Positions 35,236 to 43,514 of a DNA stretch of 64,000 nucleotides are shown in pieces (position 1 is the stretch's first letter; each line of letters begins with the position of its first letter). The DNA is taken from NCBI RefSeq assembly GCF_000373365.1, contig NZ_KB891211.1, forward strand, positions 1 through 64,000. The letters run 5' to 3'. This DNA is from Parafrankia discariae (GTDB lineage Bacteria > Actinomycetota > Actinomycetes > Frankiales > Frankiaceae). A program made the position numbers and the translations under genes. The notes under the pieces were generated by a model. That model searched no databases and was not told where the DNA came from. It saw nothing but the letters and a program-made list of their open reading frames with translations.

Positions 35236-35592
35236 TCAGGGCCGCGTTTCGTCGGCGGCGGGGCAGAGGTTCTCCGTAGCGGTGGTGAACAGCGCCATGT
35301 GGTGTGAGGGTGGGTCACCGGTCTCGTCGGCAAGCATTTCGGCCGTGGTCCGCCAGTCGAAAGTGGATCCGTCGAGCAGGTCGCCTAGTAGGTCGCAGAG
35401 GGTTCGGCCCATGGCGAGTGCCTCGAGGTTGGTGCCGGTGTAGCCGAACCGACGGGTGTCGCGGATGAACTGGTCAGGGTCGGGTGCTTGCTCGGCTGGC
35501 CGGCTTGGCTGGTCCGGCTGGTCGGTTCTGCTGCCGCAGCCTGCGGTGAGCGTGAGCGCGACGAGCACGCCAAAGACGCCGTGTGTCCTCAT
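35236..35592 (-). CDS. DUF732-like lipoprotein
   Basis: A 118-residue exported protein with signal peptide and lipobox (LTLTAGCGS; lipid at about C19), then a Pro/Gln linker. The mature part fits the DUF732 pattern: FIRDTRRFGYTGTNLEALAMGRTLCDLL, ending ATENLCPAADE, with two cysteines likely forming a disulfide. DUF732 proteins are common in actinobacterial mobile elements; function is unknown. It is the first gene inside the left end, reading towards the att site. Confidence 0.75.
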   Translation of the reverse strand: MRTHGVFGVLVALTLTAGCGSRTDQPDQPSRPAEQAPDPDQFIRDTRRFGYTGTNLEALAMGRTLCDLLGDLLDGSTFDWRTTAEMLADETGDPPSHHMALFTTATENLCPAADETRP

Positions 35593-35687
35593 GTGTCCCC
35601 CCGGTATGAGGGGGCCAGGCTAGCGGAGCGCCGTCGCGGTACCGGACCGTGAACCCAGGCGGACGGAAAGTTCGTGCCGTCCGAGCG

Positions 35688-36227
35688 TCAACTTGTGGAG
35701 TCGGACGTACCCGCTGCCTCGGCTGCGGCGAGGTCGAAGCCGACCAGATGGAACAACTCATACGGGGTGAGAACCTCGATGCCCATCCGCCGGGCGATCT
35801 TAATGAGTCTCGGATCGCTGGTGGCAAGGGCCGCCTGCTGTCGATGAGCTGTTGCCGCGATGATCGCGTCACGATGGGTGCCGCCCCGCAGGGAGGTTGT
35901 GTTACCAACCACCGCGCGGACGATCGGCTGCTGCTCGGGAGGCGAGCCTCCGAACGGCCCTTCACCGAACGGGCCGAAGCCGAACACGCTGGCACTCATC
36001 GGCACCGTCGTGCAGAGCTCGTCGACGATCTCCACGCAGGTCTGTCGTTTATCGGCCGTCCCGGAGATACCCGTCCCGATTTTGGACACCTGGTCGATGA
36101 CGACCGCATCGACCAGCAGTTCGACGCTGCCGCCCGTGACGGCGGATCTCATCGCTTCGCGGGCGGCCGGGTGCTGGTACATGAAATCGGGGATGTTGGC
36201 GTCGACGACCACGCGGTGGGGTGACAT
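35688..36227 (-). CDS. PIN-domain nuclease-like protein
   Basis: A 179-residue protein of the PIN fold. Acidic residues in order: D9 in VVVDANIPDF, a central E/D region, D in GTHRDAIIAATA and D in ALATSDPRLIK, consistent with a metal-dependent RNase centre. The ATG at 36227 begins MSPHRVVVDAN. No antitoxin-like gene overlaps or precedes it, so it is not a clear VapC toxin. A Gly/Phe-rich loop (FGFGPFGEGPFGG) in the middle is unusual for the family. Confidence 0.7.
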   Translation of the reverse strand: MSPHRVVVDANIPDFMYQHPAAREAMRSAVTGGSVELLVDAVVIDQVSKIGTGISGTADKRQTCVEIVDELCTTVPMSASVFGFGPFGEGPFGGSPPEQQPIVRAVVGNTTSLRGGTHRDAIIAATAHRQQAALATSDPRLIKIARRMGIEVLTPYELFHLVGFDLAAAEAAGTSDSTS

Positions 36228-36288
36228 CGGCACACGGTATGGCGGATCGGACGGCAGGGCGATCGAGTACGGGGCCCGCGGATGGCGG

Positions 36289-37305
36289 TCACAAGCGCCG
36301 CCGCCCGGGGCCGACCTGCTTCGGTAGCCGTGTACGGACGGCGGTGAGGGTGTCCACGGTGGCCGCGGACAGGACGCCGCCGGCCGGCACCTCGAGGCCG
36401 CCCGCGACGGCGGGGGCCTGGCCCTCGTCGACGTCGTCCGCCGCGCGGGTCGCCTCGAGGTCGGCGCAGACAGGACACGGACCGGGCAGGCCGTGCTGGC
36501 GGCACATCGAACGCACGTTCGGCGGCACCGCCACGGTCGGCCCGGACGGCCGGGCGGGTTCGGGTGCCAGGTCACGGATACGGGTCCGGCGGACCGCGGC
36601 AAGGTTCCGCACCGCGCCGGTGATCGGGGCCCGGTAGGCGTCTGCGATCTGCCCGACGGTGCAGCCGCGGTCGAGCGCGGCCCGGATGTCGGCCTGCCAG
36701 GACGCGGGGATGCCGCCGGCGGTGAGGGCCTGGACCACGTCGCCGTGCGGGTCGACCTCGACGGCCGGGGCCGGGCCGTGGCCGGTCTGCCCGGTGCCGT
36801 GGTCGTACTCGTCGAGGGTGTCGCCGCTGCTGCTGTAAGGGCTGTGAGGGGAAGGGAGGGCTTGTGGCTCATCTTGAGCCCAGCCCGTGGCTCTTCCTGA
36901 GCCCAGCTCTGGGCTCACCCTGAGCCCACCCCCCGACTCCTCTGGGCTCACCGTGAGCCCAGCCGGAACGGCCATCCGGTACCGGGTGCGGGTCTTCCTG
37001 GCACGTGCGTCCGCCACCGCCGGCCGGATCCGGATCACCCACCCGGCCACCTCGAGGCGGTTCAGCTCCCGCTTGACGGTCGCTTCGCTGTACCCGCTGA
37101 TCGTGGCGAGCGTGGCCAGCGACGGCGTGAACTCCGGCGGTGTCGTCAGGGTGCGGTAGTCGGCAACGGTGAGCAGCGTGTGCACCAGGGCGCGGGCGGG
37201 TCCAGGCAGGTCGGATCTCAGCAGTGCGCGCCGGACGTCCTGATCGGGCGCGCGGGTGCCGCGGTGGCCGTCGTCGGGCAGGCTGCTGCGGGCATGATGT
37301 GACAC
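36289..37305 (-). CDS. wHTH replication-initiator-like protein with internal iterons
   Basis: A 338-residue protein. Residues 25-120 form a winged-helix domain like that of phage replisome organisers: LHTLLTVADYRTLTTPPEFTPSLATLA then GYSEATVKRELNRLEVAGWV. Residues 125-155 are a linker whose DNA consists of four inverted GGCTCA-N3-TGAGCC repeats. The C-terminal half has a helical domain and a CxxH...CPVC zinc-like motif (SMCRQHGLPGPCPVCADL). Phage lambda O has its origin iterons inside its own gene, so this may be an initiator with an internal origin. It could instead be a regulator; no enzymatic motif is seen. Confidence 0.6.
   Translation of the reverse strand: MSHHARSSLPDDGHRGTRAPDQDVRRALLRSDLPGPARALVHTLLTVADYRTLTTPPEFTPSLATLATISGYSEATVKRELNRLEVAGWVIRIRPAVADARARKTRTRYRMAVPAGLTVSPEESGGGLRVSPELGSGRATGWAQDEPQALPSPHSPYSSSGDTLDEYDHGTGQTGHGPAPAVEVDPHGDVVQALTAGGIPASWQADIRAALDRGCTVGQIADAYRAPITGAVRNLAAVRRTRIRDLAPEPARPSGPTVAVPPNVRSMCRQHGLPGPCPVCADLEATRAADDVDEGQAPAVAGGLEVPAGGVLSAATVDTLTAVRTRLPKQVGPGRRRL
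36866..36960. repeat. Four inverted repeats GGCTCA-N3-TGAGCC
   Basis: Copies at 36866-36880, 36889-36903, 36911-36927 and 36944-36960, each a dyad with a 3- to 5-nt centre. Centre-to-centre spacing is about 22-33 bp. They lie inside the initiator-like gene. They are candidate origin iterons or operator sites. Confidence 0.75.
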
Positions 37306-37395
37306 GGGTTGTGGGCCCTTCTAGCCAAGGGTTCGCGATCAAGGGCCGGTTCGGGTGTTACCAGCACCCGGCCGGCCCGCTTCATGAGCGGGCGG

Positions 37396-37626
37396 TCAGT
37401 CCCGCCTGTCGGTTCTCTGGTCCTCCTGGCCCGTCTTCACGGGCCGGTGCTCGGCTATCCAGGCCTCAATGTCGCCGATGGTCCAGAACCGCGACCGGCC
37501 GTGCCGGAAGCTCGGTACCGGGAAGCCTTCCGAGTTGGCGAGTTGCCGCGCGCGTTCCTGCGTCAGGGCGAGCCGGCGGGCGATGTCGGCCGTTGTCCAC
37601 AGCTCGACCGGGTCCGGTGACGTCAT
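37396..37626 (-). CDS. Excisionase/AlpA-like HTH protein
   Basis: A 76-residue MerR-like winged-helix protein: LWTTADIARRLALTQERARQLANSEGFPVPSF then RFWTIGDIEAWI, the standard order for excisionases and AlpA-type activators. The C-terminus is a charged tail. It is divergent from the six-gene operon starting at 37758, with two dyads in the gap. It likely controls that promoter or helps direct excision. Confidence 0.75.
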   Translation of the reverse strand: MTSPDPVELWTTADIARRLALTQERARQLANSEGFPVPSFRHGRSRFWTIGDIEAWIAEHRPVKTGQEDQRTDRRD

Positions 37627-37639
37627 GTGGGAATCGTAC

Positions 37640-37682
37640 TTGCAACCGTTGCAACTTGTCCGCTAGGTTGGAACCGTTGCAA
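37640..37682. promoter_or_regulatory. Paired operators TTGSAAC-C-GTTGCAA
   Basis: A perfect 15-bp dyad at 37640-37654 and an imperfect copy (one mismatch) at 37668-37682, 28 bp apart. They occupy the divergent promoter between the HTH gene and the rightward operon. AT content is much higher than the surroundings. A dimeric regulator, such as the HTH protein or an XRE protein, could bind both. Confidence 0.65.
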
Positions 37683-37757
37683 ACGACAGCGGCCCCGAAC
37701 CGGGACTCCACTCCCGGCCGGGGCCTACGGACCACCTGCCATAACAGGAGACCCGCT

Positions 37758-38405
37758 GTGTTCTACGTTCCCACACGTCGCCCGATCCGGGCGCGTATCG
37801 CCCACACGGCCCGCCGCCTGGCCCTCGTCGCCGCCGTCCGTGTCCTCGACCGCCTCGAGGCCGTCGCCGGCGACACCACCACCCCGACGCCGGCCGCGGT
37901 CGTCCCCGTGGCGGCCCCGGCGCTGGCGGCCTGCTGCACCCACGGCCCCGCCGACCACGACGCACTCGGCTGCACCGCCCGCGTCGGCTTCCCCGGCATG
38001 CCCGCCGCCCGCTGCGACTGCCTCACCCCCGCCCCGGCCGTCGAGGCCACCCCCGCCGGCCCGGCCCTGCTCGCCGCCGCCGACATGCCGCCGGTCGCGA
38101 CCATCGAGGCCGCCGCCGCCGAGTACGACGAGGCCGCCGAGCAGGCCCGCGCCGCCGAGCGCGGCAAGCGGCGTGCCCGCAAGCTCCTCGACCACATCCC
38201 CGCCGGCACGTACGGCCGGGCGCTCGTCGAGCGGATCCCGTCGGCCAAGACGACCCCCGACCTCGACGCGATCCGCGCGGCCTACGCCCGTGCCGGTCTC
38301 GGTGAGGTCCCGATGAAGCCGGTCGCACCGACGCTGCGCGTCACCCTCACCCCCATCCCTGCCGTCGAGGTGGACGGCGTCGAGGGCCTGGCGGTGGCCG
38401 CGTGA
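37758..38405 (+). CDS. Hypothetical protein, first gene of coupled operon
   Basis: A 215-residue protein with no family I recognise. It starts basic (YVPTRRPIRARIAHTARRLAL), has a Cys/His patch (CCTHGPADHDALGC and CDC), an Ala-rich linker and a charged helical segment (EQARAAERGKRRARKLLDHIP). The Cys/His patch may bind zinc. GTG start with AGGAG 8 nt upstream. It leads six genes that each overlap the next by 4 bp, so it probably helps an early element function. Confidence 0.6.
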   Translation: MFYVPTRRPIRARIAHTARRLALVAAVRVLDRLEAVAGDTTTPTPAAVVPVAAPALAACCTHGPADHDALGCTARVGFPGMPAARCDCLTPAPAVEATPAGPALLAAADMPPVATIEAAAAEYDEAAEQARAAERGKRRARKLLDHIPAGTYGRALVERIPSAKTTPDLDAIRAAYARAGLGEVPMKPVAPTLRVTLTPIPAVEVDGVEGLAVAA

Positions 38406-38860
38406 TCACCCCAACCGAGCGGGCCCGCCTGGTCATCAGGCACGCCTTCCTTGCCGGCAGCGGCGCGCCGATCACCCGCGCTGACGTGCTGGCCACCCTC
38501 GTCGGATCCGACCCGGTCACCCCGGATCGGGGTCGGATCACCTCGACCCCGGTCGACCCGACCCCGGCCCCGGACGGCGGGTCGACCTCGACCCGACTCG
38601 ACCCGGCCCCGCAGGTCGACCCCGACCCGGCCCCGACCAGTCAGGTCGACCCGGGGTCGACCCGGATCACCCCCGAACCGACCCCGATCACCCCAGGCCA
38701 GGCCCCCGACGACGCCGTCAGCATCACCGCGGCGGCCACCCGGCTCGGCGTGTCCGTGGCCACCATCCGCCGGTACTGCGCACCCTCGTCGGGCAGGCTG
38801 ATCAGGGTCGGATCCGGCGTCACCCGGGCGAGCCTCGAGGCCTTGGCGGCGACCCGATGA
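38402..38860 (+). CDS. HTH protein with repeat-coded linker
   Basis: A 152-residue protein. The N-terminal 40 residues (TPTERARLVIRHAFLAGSG) are helical. Residues 45-100 are an Asp/Pro/Thr-rich linker encoded by many GGTCGACCC and GATCACCCC repeats (about 38500-38700). The C-terminal 45 residues are an excisionase-like helix-turn-helix (VSITAAATRLGVSVATIRRYC). It probably binds DNA. The linker DNA could itself be its target, as in the two initiator-like genes. GTGA overlap with the gene before. Confidence 0.6.
   Translation: MITPTERARLVIRHAFLAGSGAPITRADVLATLVGSDPVTPDRGRITSTPVDPTPAPDGGSTSTRLDPAPQVDPDPAPTSQVDPGSTRITPEPTPITPGQAPDDAVSITAAATRLGVSVATIRRYCAPSSGRLIRVGSGVTRASLEALAATR
38500..38700. 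repeat. GGTCGACCC/GATC repeat cluster
   Basis: Repeated GGTCGACCC and related words in both orientations fill the middle of the HTH gene at 38402. At least four full or near-full copies are visible by eye. Confidence 0.6.
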
Positions 38861-39090
38861 GCACCCGACTGGTGTCGTCCCTCTACGTCGACCCGGACGA
38901 CCGGGCGCCGCGGTTCGAGCTGGCCAGCCTGCCGGATCTGCCCCCATGCCTGATCCTGCCGGGCGAGCTCCGGGTGTCCGCGTCGTTCGCCGCGGACGAC
39001 CCGGCGGCGGCCGACTGGTACCGCCAGCTGGCTGCGGTCGCCGAGCAGGCCGCGGCCTGGCACACGGCCCGCGCGGGCGGTGCCCTGTGA
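38857..39090 (+). CDS. Small hypothetical protein
   Basis: A 77-residue acidic protein (VDPDDRAPRFELASLPDL at the start, then DWYRQLAAVAEQAAAWHTARA helix). No family recognised. It overlaps both neighbours by 4 bp, so its production is tied to theirs. Likely a small element-specific protein. Confidence 0.55.
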   Translation: MSTRLVSSLYVDPDDRAPRFELASLPDLPPCLILPGELRVSASFAADDPAAADWYRQLAAVAEQAAAWHTARAGGAL

Positions 39091-39539
39091 TCCCCCGGAC
39101 GGCGGTTCCGGCCGCCATGCTCACCCCGACCGCCCTCGAGCTGGACGCGGCGCGGGCCCAGATCGACCGGCTCGCCGGCGGCGGCTACGCGGCCACCTTT
39201 GGCGCGTTCGGTGCGGTGGCGTCCGGGCAGGCCGGGGACGCGATCCGGGCCCTGCGTCAGGGCGACCTCGAGGCCACCGCGGCGATCCTTCGCCAGCTGG
39301 CCGCGGCCGACCTGGCGGCCTGCGAGCTCCGCGACCGGCTCGCCGAGCAGCCCCCCGCAGGCGAGCCCGACCCGGCGTTGGGCGGCCTGGACGAGGTCGT
39401 CACGCGGCAGGCGGCGATCGCTGCCGACCCGGAGCGCACCCCGGTGGACCGGGCGCGGGCCGCGGGCCGCGCGGAAGGCATCCAGCGCACCGCCTACGTA
39501 CTGACCGGCCGGGAGATCCGCGTGGAGGGAACCCGATGA
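39087..39539 (+). CDS. Hypothetical helical protein
   Basis: A 150-residue, mostly helical, Ala-rich protein (LDAARAQIDRLAGGG, QGDLEATAAILRQLAAADLAACELR). No catalytic motif seen. The GTG start overlaps the previous stop by 4 bp and its stop overlaps the next ATG. Function unknown. Confidence 0.55.
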   Translation: MIPRTAVPAAMLTPTALELDAARAQIDRLAGGGYAATFGAFGAVASGQAGDAIRALRQGDLEATAAILRQLAAADLAACELRDRLAEQPPAGEPDPALGGLDEVVTRQAAIAADPERTPVDRARAAGRAEGIQRTAYVLTGREIRVEGTR

Positions 39540-39904
39540 GTACCTGGCAGCCGACTCCGACCCAGCGCCGGCTGGACGCGGCGTGGATGCTCGCGGACAT
39601 CACCCGGGCGTTGCTCGGACCGACGGAGTACGAGGAACTCAGCGACGAGACGGTGGAGCTGCTGTCGCGGCTGACGTCGGTGTTGATGGGCGTCCTCGAC
39701 GCCTGCGGTGACCGGGACGACCGGGCGGTGTGGGCGGCGCAGGGCACACCGGAGCAGGCACCGGACCGGTGCCCGGACATCAGCGTGGCGGACGCCGAGC
39801 TGATCGTCGAGGTGGCGGAGCGGATGTTCACCGGCGCGTTTCGGCGGCGCAGTGCCGAGCAGCGCGCCGAGCGGGAGCGCGCGGCCGGGCGGCCGGCGGC
39901 GTGA
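39536..39904 (+). CDS. Hypothetical helical protein
   Basis: A 122-residue protein with a helical core (LDAAWMLADITRALLGPTEYEELSDET) and a basic C-terminus (RRRSAEQRAERERAAGR). No known domain recognised. ATGA overlap with the gene before and GTGA overlap with the HNH gene after. Confidence 0.55.
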   Translation: MSTWQPTPTQRRLDAAWMLADITRALLGPTEYEELSDETVELLSRLTSVLMGVLDACGDRDDRAVWAAQGTPEQAPDRCPDISVADAELIVEVAERMFTGAFRRRSAEQRAERERAAGRPAA

Positions 39905-40164
39905 GTAGGAACGGTCCGGCGGCCAGCGTGCGGGAGACGATCCTGACCGTCTGGGCGGGCCGCTGCGCCTACTGCGGCGGGCAGGCTGACCACCTCGACC
40001 ACGTCATCCCGCGCGCCCAGGGCGGCCCGCACCGCGGCGAGAACCGGCTCCCGTCCTGCTCGCCGTGCGGGCAGGCCAAGGCCAACCGCACGCTCGCCGA
40101 GTGGCTGGCCGACATCGCGGCCACGGGCAGCGTCAAGGACAGGCCGGTACGGCTGGCGTCCTGA
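39901..40164 (+). CDS. HNH endonuclease
   Basis: An 87-residue HNH nuclease: CAYCGG and CSPCGQ provide the zinc knuckle cysteines, LDHVIPRAQGG the catalytic DH pair, and ENRLPSCSPCGQAKANRT the conserved N. It cuts DNA with a metal-dependent beta-beta-alpha centre. In phages such proteins act with terminase or in homing; no terminase is near. It is last in the coupled operon. A fragment of a second HNH gene is visible inverted at about 40550-40610. Confidence 0.85.
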   Translation: MSRNGPAASVRETILTVWAGRCAYCGGQADHLDHVIPRAQGGPHRGENRLPSCSPCGQAKANRTLAEWLADIAATGSVKDRPVRLAS

Positions 40165-40199
40165 GCACCACCGAGCGGCCCGTCTCCCTCGTCGGAGAC

Positions 40200-41345
40200 G
40201 GGCCGCTTCGCTGTCGTCCGGGCTGTCGCCTGTCGTGTCGTGTCGCGTGTCGTGTCATCTGTCGCCTCCCAGGTCAGAGGCGGGGCCGACGCCACACGAC
40301 AGCCCCACACCCCCCCATCTGGACGCGACACGACAGGCGACACGACACGCGACACCCGGGGCGACAGCGACAGGTTCTTTGCTGTCCCCCAATCTGTCCC
40401 GGGGCTGTCCTGCGGGCTGTCCTGTCCTCTGTCGTCTGCCTGTCCCGGGGGGTCATATGCGCTGCCAGGGGGCCTGTAGGGCAGGGACGGGGACAGGACA
40501 GGACAGCAGGACAGCTGGGAAGGCAGCGCTTGGCGGGGCCAGGTGACGGAGGGTCCGCCCCCCGCGCGGGATGACGTGGTCGAGGTGGTCGTCTGCTCGA
40601 TGGCCGACCTGTACGGCCGGTGGGTGCCCGACCACCGACGGACCCGCACCACCTGCGCTACCCGCCCTGGACGTGGTCGCCGCGGCTGGTGACGAACTCC
40701 CGCCACGACCCGATTCGGGGCGGCTGACGGGCACGGAGACGGCCTTGCGCCCTTCCTCGCGGCCTGGCCTGGCCTCGCCCCTGCCGCGTGTGATCCACAC
40801 CCTGTGCTGCATGGGCTCTCGCGGCCACGCGCCCGGGGAGGGAGGCCGTCAGATGGTCGCTACAGAGCCGTTTCGGGGGGTGTAACGGAAGTTGACACCC
40901 TGCCTCCCCGCCTCCCCCACGGGCTGGCACCGGCTGTGCCGCAGGGCATCGCGGCCGGGGGAGGCGACGGGGGAGATCTCCCCGCCTCCCCGCCGACTCC
41001 CCCGTGGCGGGGGCCGTGACGCGACACGGGGATGTCACACCCGCTGTCACGCCCGGACCGGCTGCACCGCAGGCGTTGTCACGGCGTCACACCCTCGACG
41101 GCCGGGCGTCGCACCCGGGCGCGACGGGGGTGCGACAGACCCGCGACGCGTCGCACCCGGCGTCGCACCCGAACCTGCTGCGGCGCCTGGCATGTCGCAC
41201 CGTCGCACCCCGGGGCGGAACCCGCTACGAACCCGCTGTGAGGCCGCTACGGCGTAGCGGGTGGCCGAGCGCGACAGCGGGCCGCGCAGCAGCTCCGAGC
41301 TGGCATGTAGCGGGTTCAGCGGGTCCGGCGTAGCGGGTCGTCAGA
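40200..41345. repeat. Gene-free region with six short-repeat families
   Basis: This 1.2-kb gap between the HNH and GNAT genes contains, in order: TGTCG/CGACA words in a large inverted repeat (about 40205-40365); CTGTCC/GGACAG in both orientations (40380-40515); CCTCCCC/GGGGAGG (40900-41010); GTCACRCCC (41025-41095); GTCGCACCC (41100-41210); and TAGCGGG/CCCGCTA (41215-41345). No gene is supported. A 30-bp stretch at about 40565-40600, on the minus strand, copies the DHLDHVIPR part of the HNH gene. The region looks like stacked origin or operator modules. Confidence 0.6.
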
Positions 41346-41353
41346 CCGCGGCG

Positions 41354-41911
41354 TCATGCTGCGCGAGTGGACTCCCAGGTCTTCCGGTCGATGGCGTAGA
41401 TGTCGTACTCGGCGCCCTGGAGCGTCTCCGCTCGGTCCCGCCACAGGCCGAGCTTGGTGGCCACCCGGACCGACCCGACGTTCCCCGCAGTCATGATCGA
41501 AATGACGTCGTCACGTCCCACGACATCGAACGCGAACTCAACCGCCGCCGCCCCCGCCTCGGTGGCCAGGCCCTGCCCCCACCGCTCCCGGCGGATCGTC
41601 CACGCCACCTCGAGGCCCGGCCAGCCCAACGCCTCATACAGGCCCGCCCGGCCCAGAAGCTGCCCGCTCACCCGGTCCTCGACCGCCCACATGCCGTACC
41701 CGCGCAGCGCCCAGTGGCCAATCTGGAATGCGGTCTGCGACCACGCCGCAGCCTCGGTCTTTGGCTGGGGGGTGTGGTCGGCCATCCCCTCCCCGGTCAC
41801 GATCTCCAAATACGGGCCGACGTCCGCCGGCCGCCACCCGCGCAGCACCAGCCGCGGGGTGAGGACGGTCGGAACGCCTTGGGCGTCTGGCTGGCCGAAC
41901 TCGAGGGTCAT
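41354..41911 (-). CDS. GNAT N-acetyltransferase (RimJ/RimL-like)
   Basis: A 185-residue acetyltransferase. The head LTPRLVLRGWRPADVGPYLEI, the acetyl-CoA loop region RRERWGQGLATEAGAAAVEFAF, and NVGSVRVATKLGL are family motifs. Substrate is unknown; RimJ/RimL-like enzymes acetylate protein N-termini or small amines. It overlaps the XRE regulator by 4 bp and is co-transcribed with it. Confidence 0.85.
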   Translation of the reverse strand: MTLEFGQPDAQGVPTVLTPRLVLRGWRPADVGPYLEIVTGEGMADHTPQPKTEAAAWSQTAFQIGHWALRGYGMWAVEDRVSGQLLGRAGLYEALGWPGLEVAWTIRRERWGQGLATEAGAAAVEFAFDVVGRDDVISIMTAGNVGSVRVATKLGLWRDRAETLQGAEYDIYAIDRKTWESTRAA

Positions 41912-43206
41912 CCGCTGCTCCCAACCGGTAGTGCCCGCCGGTGAACCTGTAGCCGCTCGCCGAGCTCGACGACGGCCCGTTGACCTTCCCAGCGTGCGCC
42001 CAGCTCCTGCCAGATCTGCCCCGAACGTTGGATAACTGTCCGGGTTGGCTGGCCCTCGAGGGCGGCCAGTGCTCGCGATGCGGCGTCCGCGGCCTGCTCC
42101 GGGTCCGGCCGGGCCCGGCGTAGCAGCGCCTGTGCCAGCGCGTTGTACGTTCCGCCGATGTCCTCGTAGCCGCCGCCGGTCGACTCCAGAATCGTCAACG
42201 CCCGACGGGCATGCGGCTCCGCGGTCTCGCCGTCACCGAGCCGCCCGGACACGACCGCGACGAAGGTGTGTGTCAGTTCTTCGCCGAACGGTTCCGTTGC
42301 GGGCTGCGGTTCGCCGAGCCACACCGCGTCCTGCATATCGCGGAGTGCCTGCCGGGCCTGGTCGTGCTGGCCGGCCGCCGCGCGTGCACGGGCCTCGTAG
42401 GCGGCGAGCCGGGCCCGCAGGTACGGGTGGGCGCCGATCCGGGCCTGTGCGGCGATGTCGGCCGCCGCGGTGTGCCGGCCGGTGTAGTAGGCGATTGACG
42501 TTTGCAGGGTCGCTACGGAGCCGGTCAGTAGCGGGTCACCGACGTCGCGGGCGTACAGCTCGGCGAGCGACGCGAACCGGCGCGCGGCGGCGTCGTCTCC
42601 AACGTTGAACGCGAGCCGGCCGCCGTAGAACGCGTACAGGCCGGCGACCAGGGTGAGCCGGCCCCGGATCCGGCTGGACAGCCGGCCGTCGAGGAGCCGT
42701 TCCACATCCCGCCAGCCACCCACGATCAGCGGGGTGAGTACCGCGTGCGGCGTGGTGGTGTACGCCGCACCGATCTGGTCGAGCCGCTCGTCGAGCTCGT
42801 CGAGGGTGAGCGGGTCCGGGTCGCCGCCGGCGATCCGCCGGGACACCTCACCCGCCAGGCCCGCGGCGACCGCCAGGGCGCCGAGCTCCACTACCTCTCG
42901 CCGGTCCGTCTCGACCCCTTTCCGCGCCCGCGGGCCGGGCAGCTCCGTGTCGAGCTCCTTCCGGAGCTCCTCGAGCTTGGCGTCCTTCCACAGGCTGATG
43001 AGCTCGCCGCCAGCACGCAACTCCCGATCCAACGCTTTGATCAGGTTCGGGGACGGGACGATTCTGCCGGCGATGGCCCCGCTGACCTGCGGCCGTTTGA
43101 ACCCGGTCGCATCGGCGAGGCTCTGACGGCTGTACCCGTGCCGGCTCATCAGTTCCTCGAGCCGGCGAGCGAGCCGGCGGCGTGCCGCGTCCTCGTCAGA
43201 GTGCAT
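41908..43206 (-). CDS. XRE-family regulator with TPR sensor
   Basis: A 432-residue protein. Residues 10-65 are an HTH of the Cro/C1 type: RLEELMSRHGYSRQSLADATGFKRPQVSGAIAG. The rest is an all-helical TPR region (LAGLYAFYGGRLAFNVGDDAAARRFASLAELYARDVG and later units ending TYNALAQALLRRA). Such proteins act as sensor repressors in actinobacterial elements and can be ligand- or peptide-controlled. It starts with ATG at 43206; a 14-bp dyad lies 33 bp upstream. A relic of a relative occurs at 33970-34513. Confidence 0.85.
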   Translation of the reverse strand: MHSDEDAARRRLARRLEELMSRHGYSRQSLADATGFKRPQVSGAIAGRIVPSPNLIKALDRELRAGGELISLWKDAKLEELRKELDTELPGPRARKGVETDRREVVELGALAVAAGLAGEVSRRIAGGDPDPLTLDELDERLDQIGAAYTTTPHAVLTPLIVGGWRDVERLLDGRLSSRIRGRLTLVAGLYAFYGGRLAFNVGDDAAARRFASLAELYARDVGDPLLTGSVATLQTSIAYYTGRHTAAADIAAQARIGAHPYLRARLAAYEARARAAAGQHDQARQALRDMQDAVWLGEPQPATEPFGEELTHTFVAVVSGRLGDGETAEPHARRALTILESTGGGYEDIGGTYNALAQALLRRARPDPEQAADAASRALAALEGQPTRTVIQRSGQIWQELGARWEGQRAVVELGERLQVHRRALPVGSSG

Positions 43207-43238
43207 CGGAACTCCCGTCTGCCCCCGTAAGCGCAGCC

Positions 43239-43252
43239 GTTACGGCCGTAAC
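43239..43252. promoter_or_regulatory. 14-bp perfect dyad upstream of XRE gene
   Basis: GTTACGGCCGTAAC is a perfect palindrome 33 bp before the XRE start, in a gap shared with a divergent gene. It is a likely operator for the XRE protein. Confidence 0.6.
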
Positions 43253-43514
43253 AACAGTTGCGGCCTGTTGCGTCTCTGATGCGGAGTGTGTCATGGGTCG
43301 TGCGCGGCGGGGCACAGACCGGCCACCCTCGCAGACCCGGAGGAGAGCGACGGCGCGTCCGTCGCTCGGGTCTGTAGGCCGGACCCGCCGCACACGGGCA
43401 CGCCGATCGTCCCCGCTCGCCGCTAGGACGGTCCGCGGCCCGAGGCGGGGCGGGAACGGAACCACTGAGCCGTCCCCGCCCCGCCGTCCCCCATCACAGC
43501 GCCGGGAGGCTCCC
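43253..43514. other. Divergent intergenic region
   Basis: No gene is supported between the XRE operator and the GTG at 43515. This stretch should hold the promoter of the rightward gene. Confidence 0.4.

Noticed and set aside
35688..36227. PIN protein as a VapBC toxin
   Set aside because: No antitoxin-like gene overlaps or precedes it; without a partner the toxin label is unsupported.
40892..41333. Overlapping plus-strand frames in the repeat region
   Set aside because: Their products are translations of short repeats with no family motif; not supported as genes.
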